This document shows, in pieces, positions 7,097 through 12,623 of a DNA stretch of 14,976 nucleotides. Each line of letters starts with the position of its first letter. Position 1 is the stretch's first letter. Below the pieces are notes generated by a model, which made no database searches, was not told the DNA's origin, and saw only the letters and a program-made list of their open reading frames with translations. This DNA comes from an uncultured Mailhella sp. GTDB taxonomy: Bacteria; Desulfobacterota; Desulfovibrionia; Desulfovibrionales; Desulfovibrionaceae. Both the position numbers and the translations under genes were made by a program. The stretch spans positions 11,834 to 26,809 of the forward strand of contig CAJTSU010000033.1 of NCBI GenBank assembly GCA_910579055.1, given 5' to 3'.

Positions 7097-7140
7097 GCCC
7101 CTGTTTTTCTGTCATGGTGACGGAAAGACAGGGGCTTTTT
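7097..7140 (+). terminator. Second copy of the terminator-type hairpin
   Basis: GCCCCTGTTTTTC (7097-7109) pairs with GAAAGACAGGGGC (7123-7135) with one G-T wobble; TGTCA and TGACG extend it to a TGG triloop, followed by five T residues. Compared with the copy at 3698-3740, two stem pairs are exchanged in a compensatory way (T-A to C-G and C-G to T-A), so the structure, not just the sequence, is kept. The upstream block CGCGCCCTTTCCGGGCA is identical in both (3678 and 7078). An ATG follows at 7143, as in copy one, but it opens only a 54-codon frame that looks non-genuine. Confidence 0.7.
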
Positions 7141-7171
7141 GCATGGACAGGATGAAACAGGAGGAAAAGCC

Positions 7172-7597
7172 ATGCCGTTTCGTGAATACTACACTGTGGA
7201 TCGCTCCCCGCAGGAAATACGGGATTTGTGGGATTGGGCACAGAATGAATGTTCCGGCCTTGTTGAGCATGAAAACCCTTACGCAATGGGTGTTTGCGCC
7301 GCCATGAACTACCTGATGGGCGAAACCGAAGAACGCCCGCAGGACTACAAGGGAGTTTTCAGCCTGCAAAATGTCCTACGGCAAACGAAACAGACTGAGC
7401 AGATCTGTGGTGGAATCCAGTCCGGTCTCAATCAATCGGCGGACGATAGTAGTGAGTCCCTCGGTTCCGGCAATCCTAAGGGCTTTCTTTATAAGGCTTC
7501 TCTCCTCGCTGGAGACGTTTCGAGCCTCCATGACTGCATCAATAAGAGTACTCAAGCTGTCAGGCGCAATACGGATCATGGGGGCGGTCAGAGCTGA
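7172..7597 (+). CDS. Small hypothetical protein with a probably replaced C-terminus
   Basis: Codes for 141 residues from the ATG at 7172, which has a perfect AGGAGG seven bases upstream. The first 60 or so residues look like a real folded protein (EYYTVDRSPQEIRDLWDWAQ). From about residue 69 the frame runs antisense through the gene at 7376-7849 and becomes Ser/Gln/Asn-rich low-quality sequence (SGLNQSADDSSESLGSG). The likely history is a short gene whose 3' end was replaced when the antisense gene arrived. It follows the second terminator hairpin. Function unknown; the N-terminal part is the more reliable. Confidence 0.5.
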   Translation: MPFREYYTVDRSPQEIRDLWDWAQNECSGLVEHENPYAMGVCAAMNYLMGETEERPQDYKGVFSLQNVLRQTKQTEQICGGIQSGLNQSADDSSESLGSGNPKGFLYKASLLAGDVSSLHDCINKSTQAVRRNTDHGGGQS

Positions 7598-7849
7598 CAA
7601 CCTTCCATCCGGTAACAGAAAATCAATGCCTTTAGGAGTGATTTGCACTCTGCTGATGTTGTAATTGCCCCTTTTATCAGTGGTTATGGATGCCAGAATA
7701 AGTCCATGCTCCACAAGATAAGAGAGATGGCGGACGATTTTGACATCGTCCGATTCATCGCCCCAGGGCTTTGCCACTCTTGCGGGATATTCCTTATCAA
7801 GGCGCTCTAAAATGGCTCGAATAAACTCGTAGTCAATACCTGAGGACAT
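7376..7849 (-). CDS. Winged-helix (DUF2513-like) antisense cargo protein
   Basis: Codes for 157 residues from the ATG at 7849, six bases from AGGAG; an upstream start at 7900 would run through the leader structure. Residues 1-90 look like a winged helix: a first helix DYEFIRAILERLD, a second around DVKIVRHLSYLVEHGLI, and a wing ending VQITPKGIDFLL. This is the layout of DUF2513 proteins, common in phages and mobile islands. The C-terminal part (about 95-157) is helical and could be an oligomerisation or partner domain. A transcription regulator or a phage exclusion factor are both possible. Lower GC than the flanks, opposite strand, and the shared leader all mark it as cargo. It overlaps the + gene at 7172 by 222 nt. 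Confidence 0.7.
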   Translation of the reverse strand: MSSGIDYEFIRAILERLDKEYPARVAKPWGDESDDVKIVRHLSYLVEHGLILASITTDKRGNYNISRVQITPKGIDFLLPDGRLSALTAPMIRIAPDSLSTLIDAVMEARNVSSEERSLIKKALRIAGTEGLTTIVRRLIETGLDSTTDLLSLFRLP

Positions 7850-7922
7850 TTCCGGCTCCTGTTTTTCCCGAGCTGTTCGGGGATAGGGTGAATGGGACAA
7901 GAGCCTCTATCACGGGAGCCGG
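7850..7922 (-). promoter_or_regulatory. Structured 5' leader that sequesters the SD, copy B
   Basis: On the minus strand CCGGCTCC (7922-7915) can pair with GGAGCCGG (7859-7852), hiding the SD AGGAG (7860-7856). Between the arms are GTGATAGA (7913-7906), ATTCACC (7893-7887) and a hairpin CCCGA/TCGGG (7881-7867), in the same order as in copy A at 3237-3313. The inner hairpin differs in sequence from copy A but keeps its pairing. The element also lies just upstream of the + strand protease gene at 7945, so it could fold in that transcript too. Confidence 0.55.
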
Positions 7923-7944
7923 AGCAATTCAAACTGGTGTTCGC

Positions 7945-8874
7945 ATGGACAACGAAAAATGGATTGAGATTGCCCGCACCGGGACGTTCACGGATACGCA
8001 CGGGCGGGAGAAGACGTTCACGCGGCAGGACTTGGACGCCATAGCCCGTGCCTATGATCCGAAAAAGCGTGACGCGCCGCTGGTGTTCGGGCATCCGGCG
8101 CTGAACGCGCCCGCCTACGGGTGGGCGGAAAAGCTCAAGAGCGAAAACGGCAGATTGTTCGCGACGTTCGCGCAGGTTCCGGGCGAAGTCAGGGAAATCG
8201 TGCGAAAAGGGCATTACCGCCATGTGAGCATGAGCCTGATGCCGGACGGCGTGACCCTGCGCCATGTCGGGCTTCTGGGCGCGGCGCAGCCCGCCATTGA
8301 CGGCCTTGCGCCCGTGGAGCTTGCGAGCGGAGAAGATTGCATAACGGTGGATTTTGCCGCCGAAAACCAGGGAGATCATATGACTGTTGAGGAATTGCAG
8401 AAACAGGTCACGGTGCTGACCGCGCAGCTTGAGTCGGCGAAGAAGGAGCTGGATGCGGCCAAATCCGCCGGAGAGAAGGCGGAACGCGCCAGAACCGATG
8501 CCGAAAAGGGAAAGGAAGAGGCGGAGAAGAAGGCGGAAAAGGCCACAGCCGATTTCGCGGCCTACAGGGAAGACGTGGAGAAGGAGCGCCGGGAGCGGCG
8601 CGTGACCGCGCTGATAGAGGCCGGAAAGGTCAGGCCCGCCGAAAAGGCGGGCGTGCTGAATTTCGCCGCCGCGCTGTCGAAGACGGAAACCCCGATTGAG
8701 TTTGCGGCGGGCGACGGAAAGACGGAAAGCATCACGCTGGAGGAACGTTACTGGCGCGAGCTTGAAGAGCGCCCGGCGGATTCGCGCTTTGCCGATTTTA
8801 CCGCGCCTCCGGCGCATACGGGCAATCCGCCCGCGGATTCCGTAAATTTCACGGACGTCACGTCCAAACTGTAG
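7945..8874 (+). CDS. I: Prohead protease with scaffold domain (Mu gpI-like)
   Basis: Codes for 309 residues. The ATG at 7945 gives the family's usual N-terminus (WIEIARTGTFTDTHGR); a GTG at 7888 would extend it into the leader structure. The protease part (residues 1-145) shows VFGHPALNAPAYGWAEKL and then GHYRHVSMSLMPDG and RHVGLLGAAQPAIDGL, signatures of the Mu-like I family serine proteases that mature the prohead; the His of GHP and a Ser of VSMS are candidate catalytic residues. Residues 146-309 are Lys/Glu/Ala-rich coiled coil, the scaffold. The SD is weak (GGTG), so expression may depend on coupling or on a promoter I could not identify. Confidence 0.87.
   Translation: MDNEKWIEIARTGTFTDTHGREKTFTRQDLDAIARAYDPKKRDAPLVFGHPALNAPAYGWAEKLKSENGRLFATFAQVPGEVREIVRKGHYRHVSMSLMPDGVTLRHVGLLGAAQPAIDGLAPVELASGEDCITVDFAAENQGDHMTVEELQKQVTVLTAQLESAKKELDAAKSAGEKAERARTDAEKGKEEAEKKAEKATADFAAYREDVEKERRERRVTALIEAGKVRPAEKAGVLNFAAALSKTETPIEFAAGDGKTESITLEERYWRELEERPADSRFADFTAPPAHTGNPPADSVNFTDVTSKL
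8380..8874 (+). CDS. Z: Nested scaffold protein (Mu gpZ-like), in-frame internal start
   Basis: An in-frame ATG at 8380 (codon 146 of the protease gene) has AGGGAG five bases upstream, a much better ribosome site than that of the full-length gene. It would yield a separate 164-residue protein starting MTVEELQKQVTVL, a long coiled coil followed by a C-terminal capsid-binding tail. Mu makes its scaffold Z in the same way, from within gene I, and lambda does likewise with C and Nu3. The start sits at the boundary between protease and coiled coil, as expected. Confidence 0.7.
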   Translation: MTVEELQKQVTVLTAQLESAKKELDAAKSAGEKAERARTDAEKGKEEAEKKAEKATADFAAYREDVEKERRERRVTALIEAGKVRPAEKAGVLNFAAALSKTETPIEFAAGDGKTESITLEERYWRELEERPADSRFADFTAPPAHTGNPPADSVNFTDVTSKL

Positions 8875-9048
8875 AGCATTTCACGATTGAAATGCTCTAC
8901 GGAGTCGAGCAAGGCGAGGCTCCGCGCGACGCCGGAGTAGCCGCAATTCACTTGCGGCGTTAAGCGACGGCGGAGGCGTGAAACCTGCGGGCCAGAACAT
9001 AGGGTCTGGCTGGCAAATATTTTCAATCACAAAATGCTCCAGGAGCAT
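8871..9048. repeat. Palindrome-rich intergenic module between protease and decoration genes
   Basis: Contains several perfect hairpins. GTAGAGCATTTCA pairs with TGAAATGCTCTAC around a CGAT loop (8871-8900) and overlaps the protease stop codon. GCCGCAA/TTGCGGC lies at 8940-8958, GCCAGA/TCTGGC at 8991-9010, and ATGCTCC-a-GGAGCAT at 9034-9048. The last one contains the SD (AGGAG, 9041-9045) of the decoration gene. AATGCTC occurs at both ends of the module. No coding frame looks genuine here. It resembles dispersed intergenic repeats of the REP/BIME type. Confidence 0.6.
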
Positions 9049-9051
9049 ATC

Positions 9052-9465
9052 ATGGCGAACGAAGGTTTTCTCGGCAAGTTTTCCTTCGGCGGCGAACGCG
9101 CCGCCACGAATGATCACCCCGGCGTGCTGCTGCATCTTCCGCTGGATGAGTCGGTCAAAACGGCGATCCCGGTCGGGACGCTGATGAAGGCCGTGGATGT
9201 CACGGAAACCACGGGCGAAGGCGAGAGCGCCGTGACCACGGTAACAGACGTGGCCTATGCTCCGTATCTTTCAACGGACAGCGATGCGCAGCCCTGCGCC
9301 GTTGTGGATGCGCCCTGCGATCCCACGGGAGAGCATGGCGAGAAGAGCGCGCTGTGCATCGTGCATGGCACGGCCAAGACCCGCCTGCTGAAAACGGGGG
9401 ACGGCAAGCCCGCCACCTTCATGCAGATCGCCGCGCTGGCCGAACACGGCATTTTCGCCGTGTAG
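9052..9465 (+). CDS. Head decoration protein (lambda gpD-like)
   Basis: Codes for 137 residues from the ATG at 9052, six bases after AGGAG; an ATG at 9034 lies in the palindrome and is rejected. The N-terminus is flexible (MANEGFLGKFSFGGER), and the body is beta-rich with small residues: a VLLHLPLDES strand, then PVGTLMKAVDVTE, then CAVVDAPCDP and ALCIVHGTAKTRLL. It ends HGIFAV. This order, with strands leading to a short helix and a Gly-Ile/Phe end, matches the HDPD/gpD decoration family, which caps the capsid three-fold axes after expansion. Its place directly before a gpE-type capsid gene supports that. Sequence similarity by eye is moderate. Confidence 0.65.
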   Translation: MANEGFLGKFSFGGERAATNDHPGVLLHLPLDESVKTAIPVGTLMKAVDVTETTGEGESAVTTVTDVAYAPYLSTDSDAQPCAVVDAPCDPTGEHGEKSALCIVHGTAKTRLLKTGDGKPATFMQIAALAEHGIFAV

Positions 9466-9482
9466 GCGCGGCCTTCCGCGCC
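9465..9482 (+). other. GC-rich hairpin after the decoration gene
   Basis: GGCGCGG pairs perfectly with CCGCGCC around a CCTT loop and starts on the last base of the decoration gene's TAG. No T tract follows at once, although an A/T-rich stretch begins about seven bases later. It may protect the upstream mRNA from 3' decay or act as a weak pause site. Confidence 0.45.
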
Positions 9483-9489
9483 GATGGAT

Positions 9490-9507
9490 AGTCTAAAAAA
9501 GTCTAAC
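9490..9507. repeat. Tandem AGTCTAA heptamers upstream of the capsid gene
   Basis: AGTCTAA occurs at 9490 and again at 9500, ten bases apart, in an otherwise GC-rich region. The inverted form TTAGACT occurs twice, eleven bases apart, downstream of the same gene (10699 and 10710). One-turn spacing would let a protein contact one face of the helix. I do not know the binding factor. Confidence 0.4.
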
Positions 9508-9521
9508 CTCAAGGAATCATT

Positions 9522-10523
9522 ATGCTTGTATCTCTGAAAGGCATGTTTTCTCCGCAGGCCGTCATCCAGACGCTCAAGACCATGCCCATCCTGAAAACCA
9601 CGGTCATGGATCTGTATTTCACCTCCCGCCCCATGCATCCCTTCCCGATGATCGGCCTTAGCGATCTGGTGGACGTGGTGCAGACCGTGCCCGTGGTGCG
9701 GCGCGACGGCGTGCCGATCAGCCTGGAAGGCGAAGCCATGACCATGCAGTTCATCGCGCCGCTGCCCGTAAAGGTGAAAATCCCCGTATCCGCTTCAGAA
9801 CTGAACGATCTGAAGATGCTCAGCCCCGGCGATGCCACGGTGGAAGCGTGGCGCGCCCGCAAGCTCGAAAAAATCCGGCGCACCGTCCGCGACACCGCGG
9901 AGGCCATGTGCGCCGTGGTGCTGACCACGGGCAGGCTGACGTGGCCCGTGGAGCTGCCCGGCGGACGCACCGAGACGTATGAAGTGGACTACGGCGCGCC
10001 GCTTGAATACACACCCGCCGCGAAGCTGAGCGCGGCCAGCAAGGTCAGGGACGTGTATTTCCTGCTGTGCGACATTGAAGACACATTCCGCCGCGCCGGA
10101 CAGGGCGGAGACATCGAGTTTCTGGCCGGGAAGGACGTGTTCGCCGTGCTGCTGGACATCGCGGAGGCGTATGTCGGCACAACGGACAGCAAGCCGTACC
10201 GCGTCGCCCTGGAACAGGGAAAGATCGAAATCGCGGGCTATACCATCCGCAAGATGACCGAGAGCTATCCCGATCCTCTGAACCCCGGCGGGGACTGGTT
10301 GCCGAAGCTGAGTCCCAAGCTCCTGCTCGGTGTGGCGAAGGCGCAACAGGGACAGGTCTGGTACTGCGCCATCGACAGCATCAGCGCCAACAACAAGGCC
10401 ACCCCGCTGCATGTCCATCCCATTGTCAATGACGATGACAGCGGCATCATGCTTGTCGCCAACACCAAGCCCCTGCCCGCGCGGGCGTCCAGGGCGGTGT
10501 GCAGGGCTGTGGTGGTGGATTAG
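9522..10523 (+). CDS. Major capsid protein (lambda gpE family)
   Basis: Codes for 333 residues from the ATG at 9522, with AAGGA six bases upstream. It has the layout of the gpE major capsid family (PF03864): an N-terminal arm with FTSRPMHPFPMIGLSDL, a conserved segment RRTVRDTAEAMCAVVLTTGR followed by a 'Glu-Val-Asp-Tyr-Gly' strand, a central DIEFLAGKDVFAVLLDIAEA domain, and a C-terminal LSPKLLLGVAKAQQGQVWYC region then LVANTKPLPA. It forms the HK97-fold shell. Mu itself uses a different capsid protein, gpT. The length is near that of lambda gpE (341 residues). It is flanked by the inverted heptamer pairs and followed by a structured region. Confidence 0.85.
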   Translation: MLVSLKGMFSPQAVIQTLKTMPILKTTVMDLYFTSRPMHPFPMIGLSDLVDVVQTVPVVRRDGVPISLEGEAMTMQFIAPLPVKVKIPVSASELNDLKMLSPGDATVEAWRARKLEKIRRTVRDTAEAMCAVVLTTGRLTWPVELPGGRTETYEVDYGAPLEYTPAAKLSAASKVRDVYFLLCDIEDTFRRAGQGGDIEFLAGKDVFAVLLDIAEAYVGTTDSKPYRVALEQGKIEIAGYTIRKMTESYPDPLNPGGDWLPKLSPKLLLGVAKAQQGQVWYCAIDSISANNKATPLHVHPIVNDDDSGIMLVANTKPLPARASRAVCRAVVVD

Positions 10524-10684
10524 GGGCGGGGTTCTTTTGCCCTCCGGCGGCGTCAAACTTCGCTCCGGCCTGCGGTCGAGTACCGTAAGAGTACACTCCC
10601 TTGGCCGAAGCTCGTTTTCCTTGCCGGAGGGCAAAACTCCTCCCGCCCCGTGGAGCACCGTTTTGTGTGCGGGGCGGGCACACA
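10523..10684. repeat. Large multi-tier hairpin and second hairpin after the capsid gene
   Basis: GGGGCGGG (10523-10530) pairs with CCCGCCCC (10642-10649), and a perfect 14-bp stem TTTTGCCCTCCGGC (10535-10548) pairs with GCCGGAGGGCAAAA (10623-10636). Inside are CGGCC/GGCCG and a tip GAGTAC/GTAC-a-CTC. A second hairpin TGTGTGC/GCACACA lies at 10664-10684. The 216 nt between the capsid stop and the next gene hold no believable gene. This may be a stability or processing element for capsid mRNA, or a dispersed host repeat. Confidence 0.6.
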
Positions 10685-10698
10685 CAGGCTCAAAACTT

Positions 10699-10716
10699 TT
10701 AGACTGGTTTTAGACT
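10699..10716. repeat. Tandem TTAGACT heptamers downstream of the capsid gene
   Basis: TTAGACT at 10699 and 10710, eleven bases apart, in the opposite orientation to the AGTCTAA pair at 9490-9507. The second copy runs into a perfect palindrome GACTAGTC (10713-10720). This A/T-rich patch separates the hairpins from the gp36 gene and could hold regulatory sites for it; no clear -10/-35 pair was found. Confidence 0.4.
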
Positions 10717-10739
10717 AGTCCAAAACGCGCGGAAAGGGG

Positions 10740-11171
10740 ATGCCCATGCTCATGTGCAACCGCGACAATATCATCGACCTGCTGCATGCCGACTATGTGG
10801 CCGCCTGCGAGGAGCAGAACCCCGGCATCGTGGAGCGCACCATAGCGGCGGTTTCCGGAGAGGTGGGCGACGCGCTGTCCTACCGCTATCCGCAGCCCTG
10901 GCCTTATGTGCCGGAGCTGGTGCGCTACATCGCCGCCGTGATCAGCGCGTACCGGGTGGTGGAGGCCATCACCTCCCTCGTCAATACCGAGGCGTCCAGC
11001 GACAATGAATGGATACCCCTACAGAAACAGTGGAAATACTGCACGGATATGCTGAAGGATATCGCCTCCGGCAGGCAGAAACTGCCGCTTTCCGAGGACA
11101 ACCCCGACCGGGAGGAGCCGAGCGTTGCCGTCATGGCTCCGCAGCCCTTCTTTGATTTCAGGGGGCTGTAG
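10740..11171 (+). CDS. Mu gp36-like protein (DUF1320), head-tail connector region
   Basis: Codes for 143 residues. Three in-frame ATGs (10740, 10746, 10752) follow a GGAAAGGGG; 10746 has the best spacing, so the true start may be a few codons in. The protein matches the DUF1320 pattern: NIIDLLHADYV, then IVERTIAAVSGEVGDALSYR with PQPWPYVPELVRYIAAVISA, and a helical end. Proteins of this family sit between capsid and tail genes in Mu-like phages and are thought to act at the head-tail joint. The gene now ends FFDFRGL-TAG inside a 13-bp direct repeat; without the following insertion it would end TGA overlapping the next ATG. Confidence 0.8.
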   Translation: MPMLMCNRDNIIDLLHADYVAACEEQNPGIVERTIAAVSGEVGDALSYRYPQPWPYVPELVRYIAAVISAYRVVEAITSLVNTEASSDNEWIPLQKQWKYCTDMLKDIASGRQKLPLSEDNPDREEPSVAVMAPQPFFDFRGL

Positions 11172-11312
11172 GCATGGTGAACGGCAGGATAGTACGCCCC
11201 GCAGGACGCGGGGCAGCCGCGCAGCGGGAGCGAAGCGTTTTCCGCGCAAAACGCGAGCGACAGCCCATCCCGCACAGGACGTGCGGGTGGGCGTCATCCT
11301 TCAGGGGGCTGT
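11157..11312. mobile_element. Palindromic mini-element flanked by a 13-bp direct repeat
   Basis: TTCAGGGGGCTGT occurs at 11157-11169 and 11300-11312. The 130 nt between hold three perfect hairpins: GCCCCGC-aggac-GCGGGGC (11196-11214), GCGTTTT-ccgcgc-AAAACGC (11235-11254) and CCCGCAC-aggac-GTGCGGG (11269-11287). The two outer ones have the same AGGAC loop, giving the whole a roughly symmetric form like a BIME. Removing one repeat and the insert leaves CTGTGATGG, a stop/start overlap of gp36 and G. No clear terminal inverted repeats and no transposase are present, so any mobilisation would be in trans. Confidence 0.55.
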
Positions 11313-11313
11313 G

Positions 11314-11805
11314 ATGGCGGCGCGTAAGGGCGTGTCCCTGAGCTGGGGCGGTCTCGACAGAGCGCTGGGCAAGGCGGTTCACAGGATGGGAGATACGCAA
11401 GACCTGATGGATTCCATCGGCGAGGCGCTGGTTTCCAGCACGCTGAAGCGGTTTCAGGACGAGAAGACCCCTGAGGGCGAGAAATGGCAGCCTTCGGCGC
11501 GGGCTGCGGCAAGCGGCGGCACAACCCTGAGCGATACCGGGCGTCTCCAGAAGTCCATCGAATACGCCGCCACTTCCAACAGGGTCATGGTGGGCAGCAA
11601 TCTGCCCTATGCCCGGATTCACCAGCTCGGCGGAACCGTCAGGCCCAAGAAAGGGAAGTTCCTCAAGTTCAGGGGGCTGGACGGAGAAGATGTCTTCGCC
11701 AGGGAAGTCACCATTCCCGCCCGCCCCTATCTGGGCATCTCCGACGATGACCGGGAAGAGATTATGGACACCATGACGGATTTTCTGGAGGGAGCCTTCA
11801 AATGA
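11314..11805 (+). CDS. G: Phage virion morphogenesis protein (Mu gpG-like, tail completion)
   Basis: Codes for 163 residues from the ATG at 11314, preceded by AGGGGG; the frame extends upstream to 11125, but that part reads through the inserted hairpins and is Arg/Ala-rich chance sequence. The protein fits the G/tail-completion family (PF05069): an N-terminal helix GLDRALGKAVHRMG, then ALVSSTLKRFQDEKTPEGEKW, the TLSDTGRLQKSIEY motif, SNLPYARIHQLGG, and a final ARPYLGISDDDREEI. Such proteins help finish the tail or the head-tail junction. The stop overlaps the next start (ATGATG). Confidence 0.87.
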   Translation: MAARKGVSLSWGGLDRALGKAVHRMGDTQDLMDSIGEALVSSTLKRFQDEKTPEGEKWQPSARAAASGGTTLSDTGRLQKSIEYAATSNRVMVGSNLPYARIHQLGGTVRPKKGKFLKFRGLDGEDVFAREVTIPARPYLGISDDDREEIMDTMTDFLEGAFK

Positions 11806-12320
11806 TGCGGACATTTGCGACAGACATCATCACGCGGGCGGCGCTGGCGGCCGGACTGCCGGAAGGCCGGGTCATCGACAAGACACAGAAAGACAACCTG
11901 ACCATAAAACGCCCGCGCATGGAACTTCAGTTCATGCCGGAGCGCTACACGCGTTCCGGGCGCACCCTCGGCCTTTCCCGCGACAAGATCGTACAAACCC
12001 GCAAGCGGGAACTGTACGTGGTGGAGCAGGATGTGGCGGCAAACGCGATGGCCGACGACGAGGCATGGCTGGAGAGCTTTTCCTATGCGTTCATCGCGGC
12101 GCTTCCGCGCGGAAGGAATGATGCGAACGGCAACTGGGTCAACATCCGCGCGCAGAAAGCCACCTTCTCCCGTCCTCCGGACAAGCGGGTGGGAGACAGG
12201 GTGATTGAGGTATTCACCCGCGCAAACAGGCTGTTTCTCATCACCTTCACATGGCGCGTCACCGGGGAAGAGACGGAAAGTCTGATTCCCTCATTCGGCT
12301 TCAAGGTTAACCTTAATTAA
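11802..12320 (+). CDS. Mu gp37-like protein (DUF1834)
   Basis: Codes for 172 residues. It starts at ATGATG (11802 or 11805), overlapping the stop of G, with GGAG seven bases upstream. The sequence has a beta-rich central part (RPRMELQFMPERYTR, KRELYVVEQDVAAN) and a C-terminal FLITFTWRVTGEETESLIP strand pair. Size and position match DUF1834/gp37, placed between G and the sheath gene in Mu-like phages and thought to be a tail terminator or connector component. No catalytic motif. Followed after 12 nt by the small gene at 12333. Confidence 0.75.
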   Translation: MMRTFATDIITRAALAAGLPEGRVIDKTQKDNLTIKRPRMELQFMPERYTRSGRTLGLSRDKIVQTRKRELYVVEQDVAANAMADDEAWLESFSYAFIAALPRGRNDANGNWVNIRAQKATFSRPPDKRVGDRVIEVFTRANRLFLITFTWRVTGEETESLIPSFGFKVNLN

Positions 12321-12332
12321 TGGGAGAATGAT

Positions 12333-12620
12333 ATGGCCACAAAGACTAACGCAAGAAAGGCGCAGGCGACGACAGACGAGTCTCTGGAAAGCTCCGCCCC
12401 GCAAGGGCCGGAAGCAACGACACCGGCAATGCCGGAACCGGCAGTGCCGGAGCTGGAAAGCGTTTCCCTGCTGGCGGAGCGGCACCGCGTGCCCGGCTGG
12501 CAGCTTGCCGCGCTGCTGCGCTTCACGGGCTGGAATGACGACAAGATGATCCGTGACGAAGCGTTCCGGCAGGCGCTGGCGGAACTCAAAAGCCGCCGCA
12601 CGGGCGGAGGCCGGAGGTAG
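12333..12620 (+). CDS. Small conserved tail-region protein (gp38 position)
   Basis: Codes for 95 residues with GGAG six bases upstream. The first 45 residues are disordered, rich in Ala, Pro, Glu and Thr, and include two nearly identical 15-bp repeats (CCGGCAATGCCGGAA and CCGGCAGTGCCGGAG, around 12424-12453). The C-terminal part is a compact helical domain: HRVPGWQLAALLRFTGWNDD followed by EAFRQALAELKSR and a Gly/Arg tail. Proteins with this Trp-containing motif accompany sheath genes in many Mu-like prophages, but I know no function for them. It is not the DUF2635 type seen in Mu itself. It ends four bases before the sheath gene. Confidence 0.65.
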   Translation: MATKTNARKAQATTDESLESSAPQGPEATTPAMPEPAVPELESVSLLAERHRVPGWQLAALLRFTGWNDDKMIRDEAFRQALAELKSRRTGGGRR

Positions 12621-12623
12621 CGT

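Noticed and set aside
7143..7307. 54-codon + frame starting right after the second terminator hairpin
   Set aside because: It overlaps the better gene at 7172 out of frame and its translation looks unnatural; the ATG is probably a relic of the copied element.
10523..10684. Assignment of the post-capsid structure to the known Mu-gpT downstream RNA motif
   Set aside because: The capsid protein here looks gpE-like, not gpT, and I cannot compare the fold to the motif without a covariance search.
11174..11314. 46-codon + frame between gp36 and G that ends in a TGATG overlap with G
   Set aside because: It is read through the inserted hairpins, has a highly basic, low-quality sequence, and its neat overlap comes from the direct repeat.
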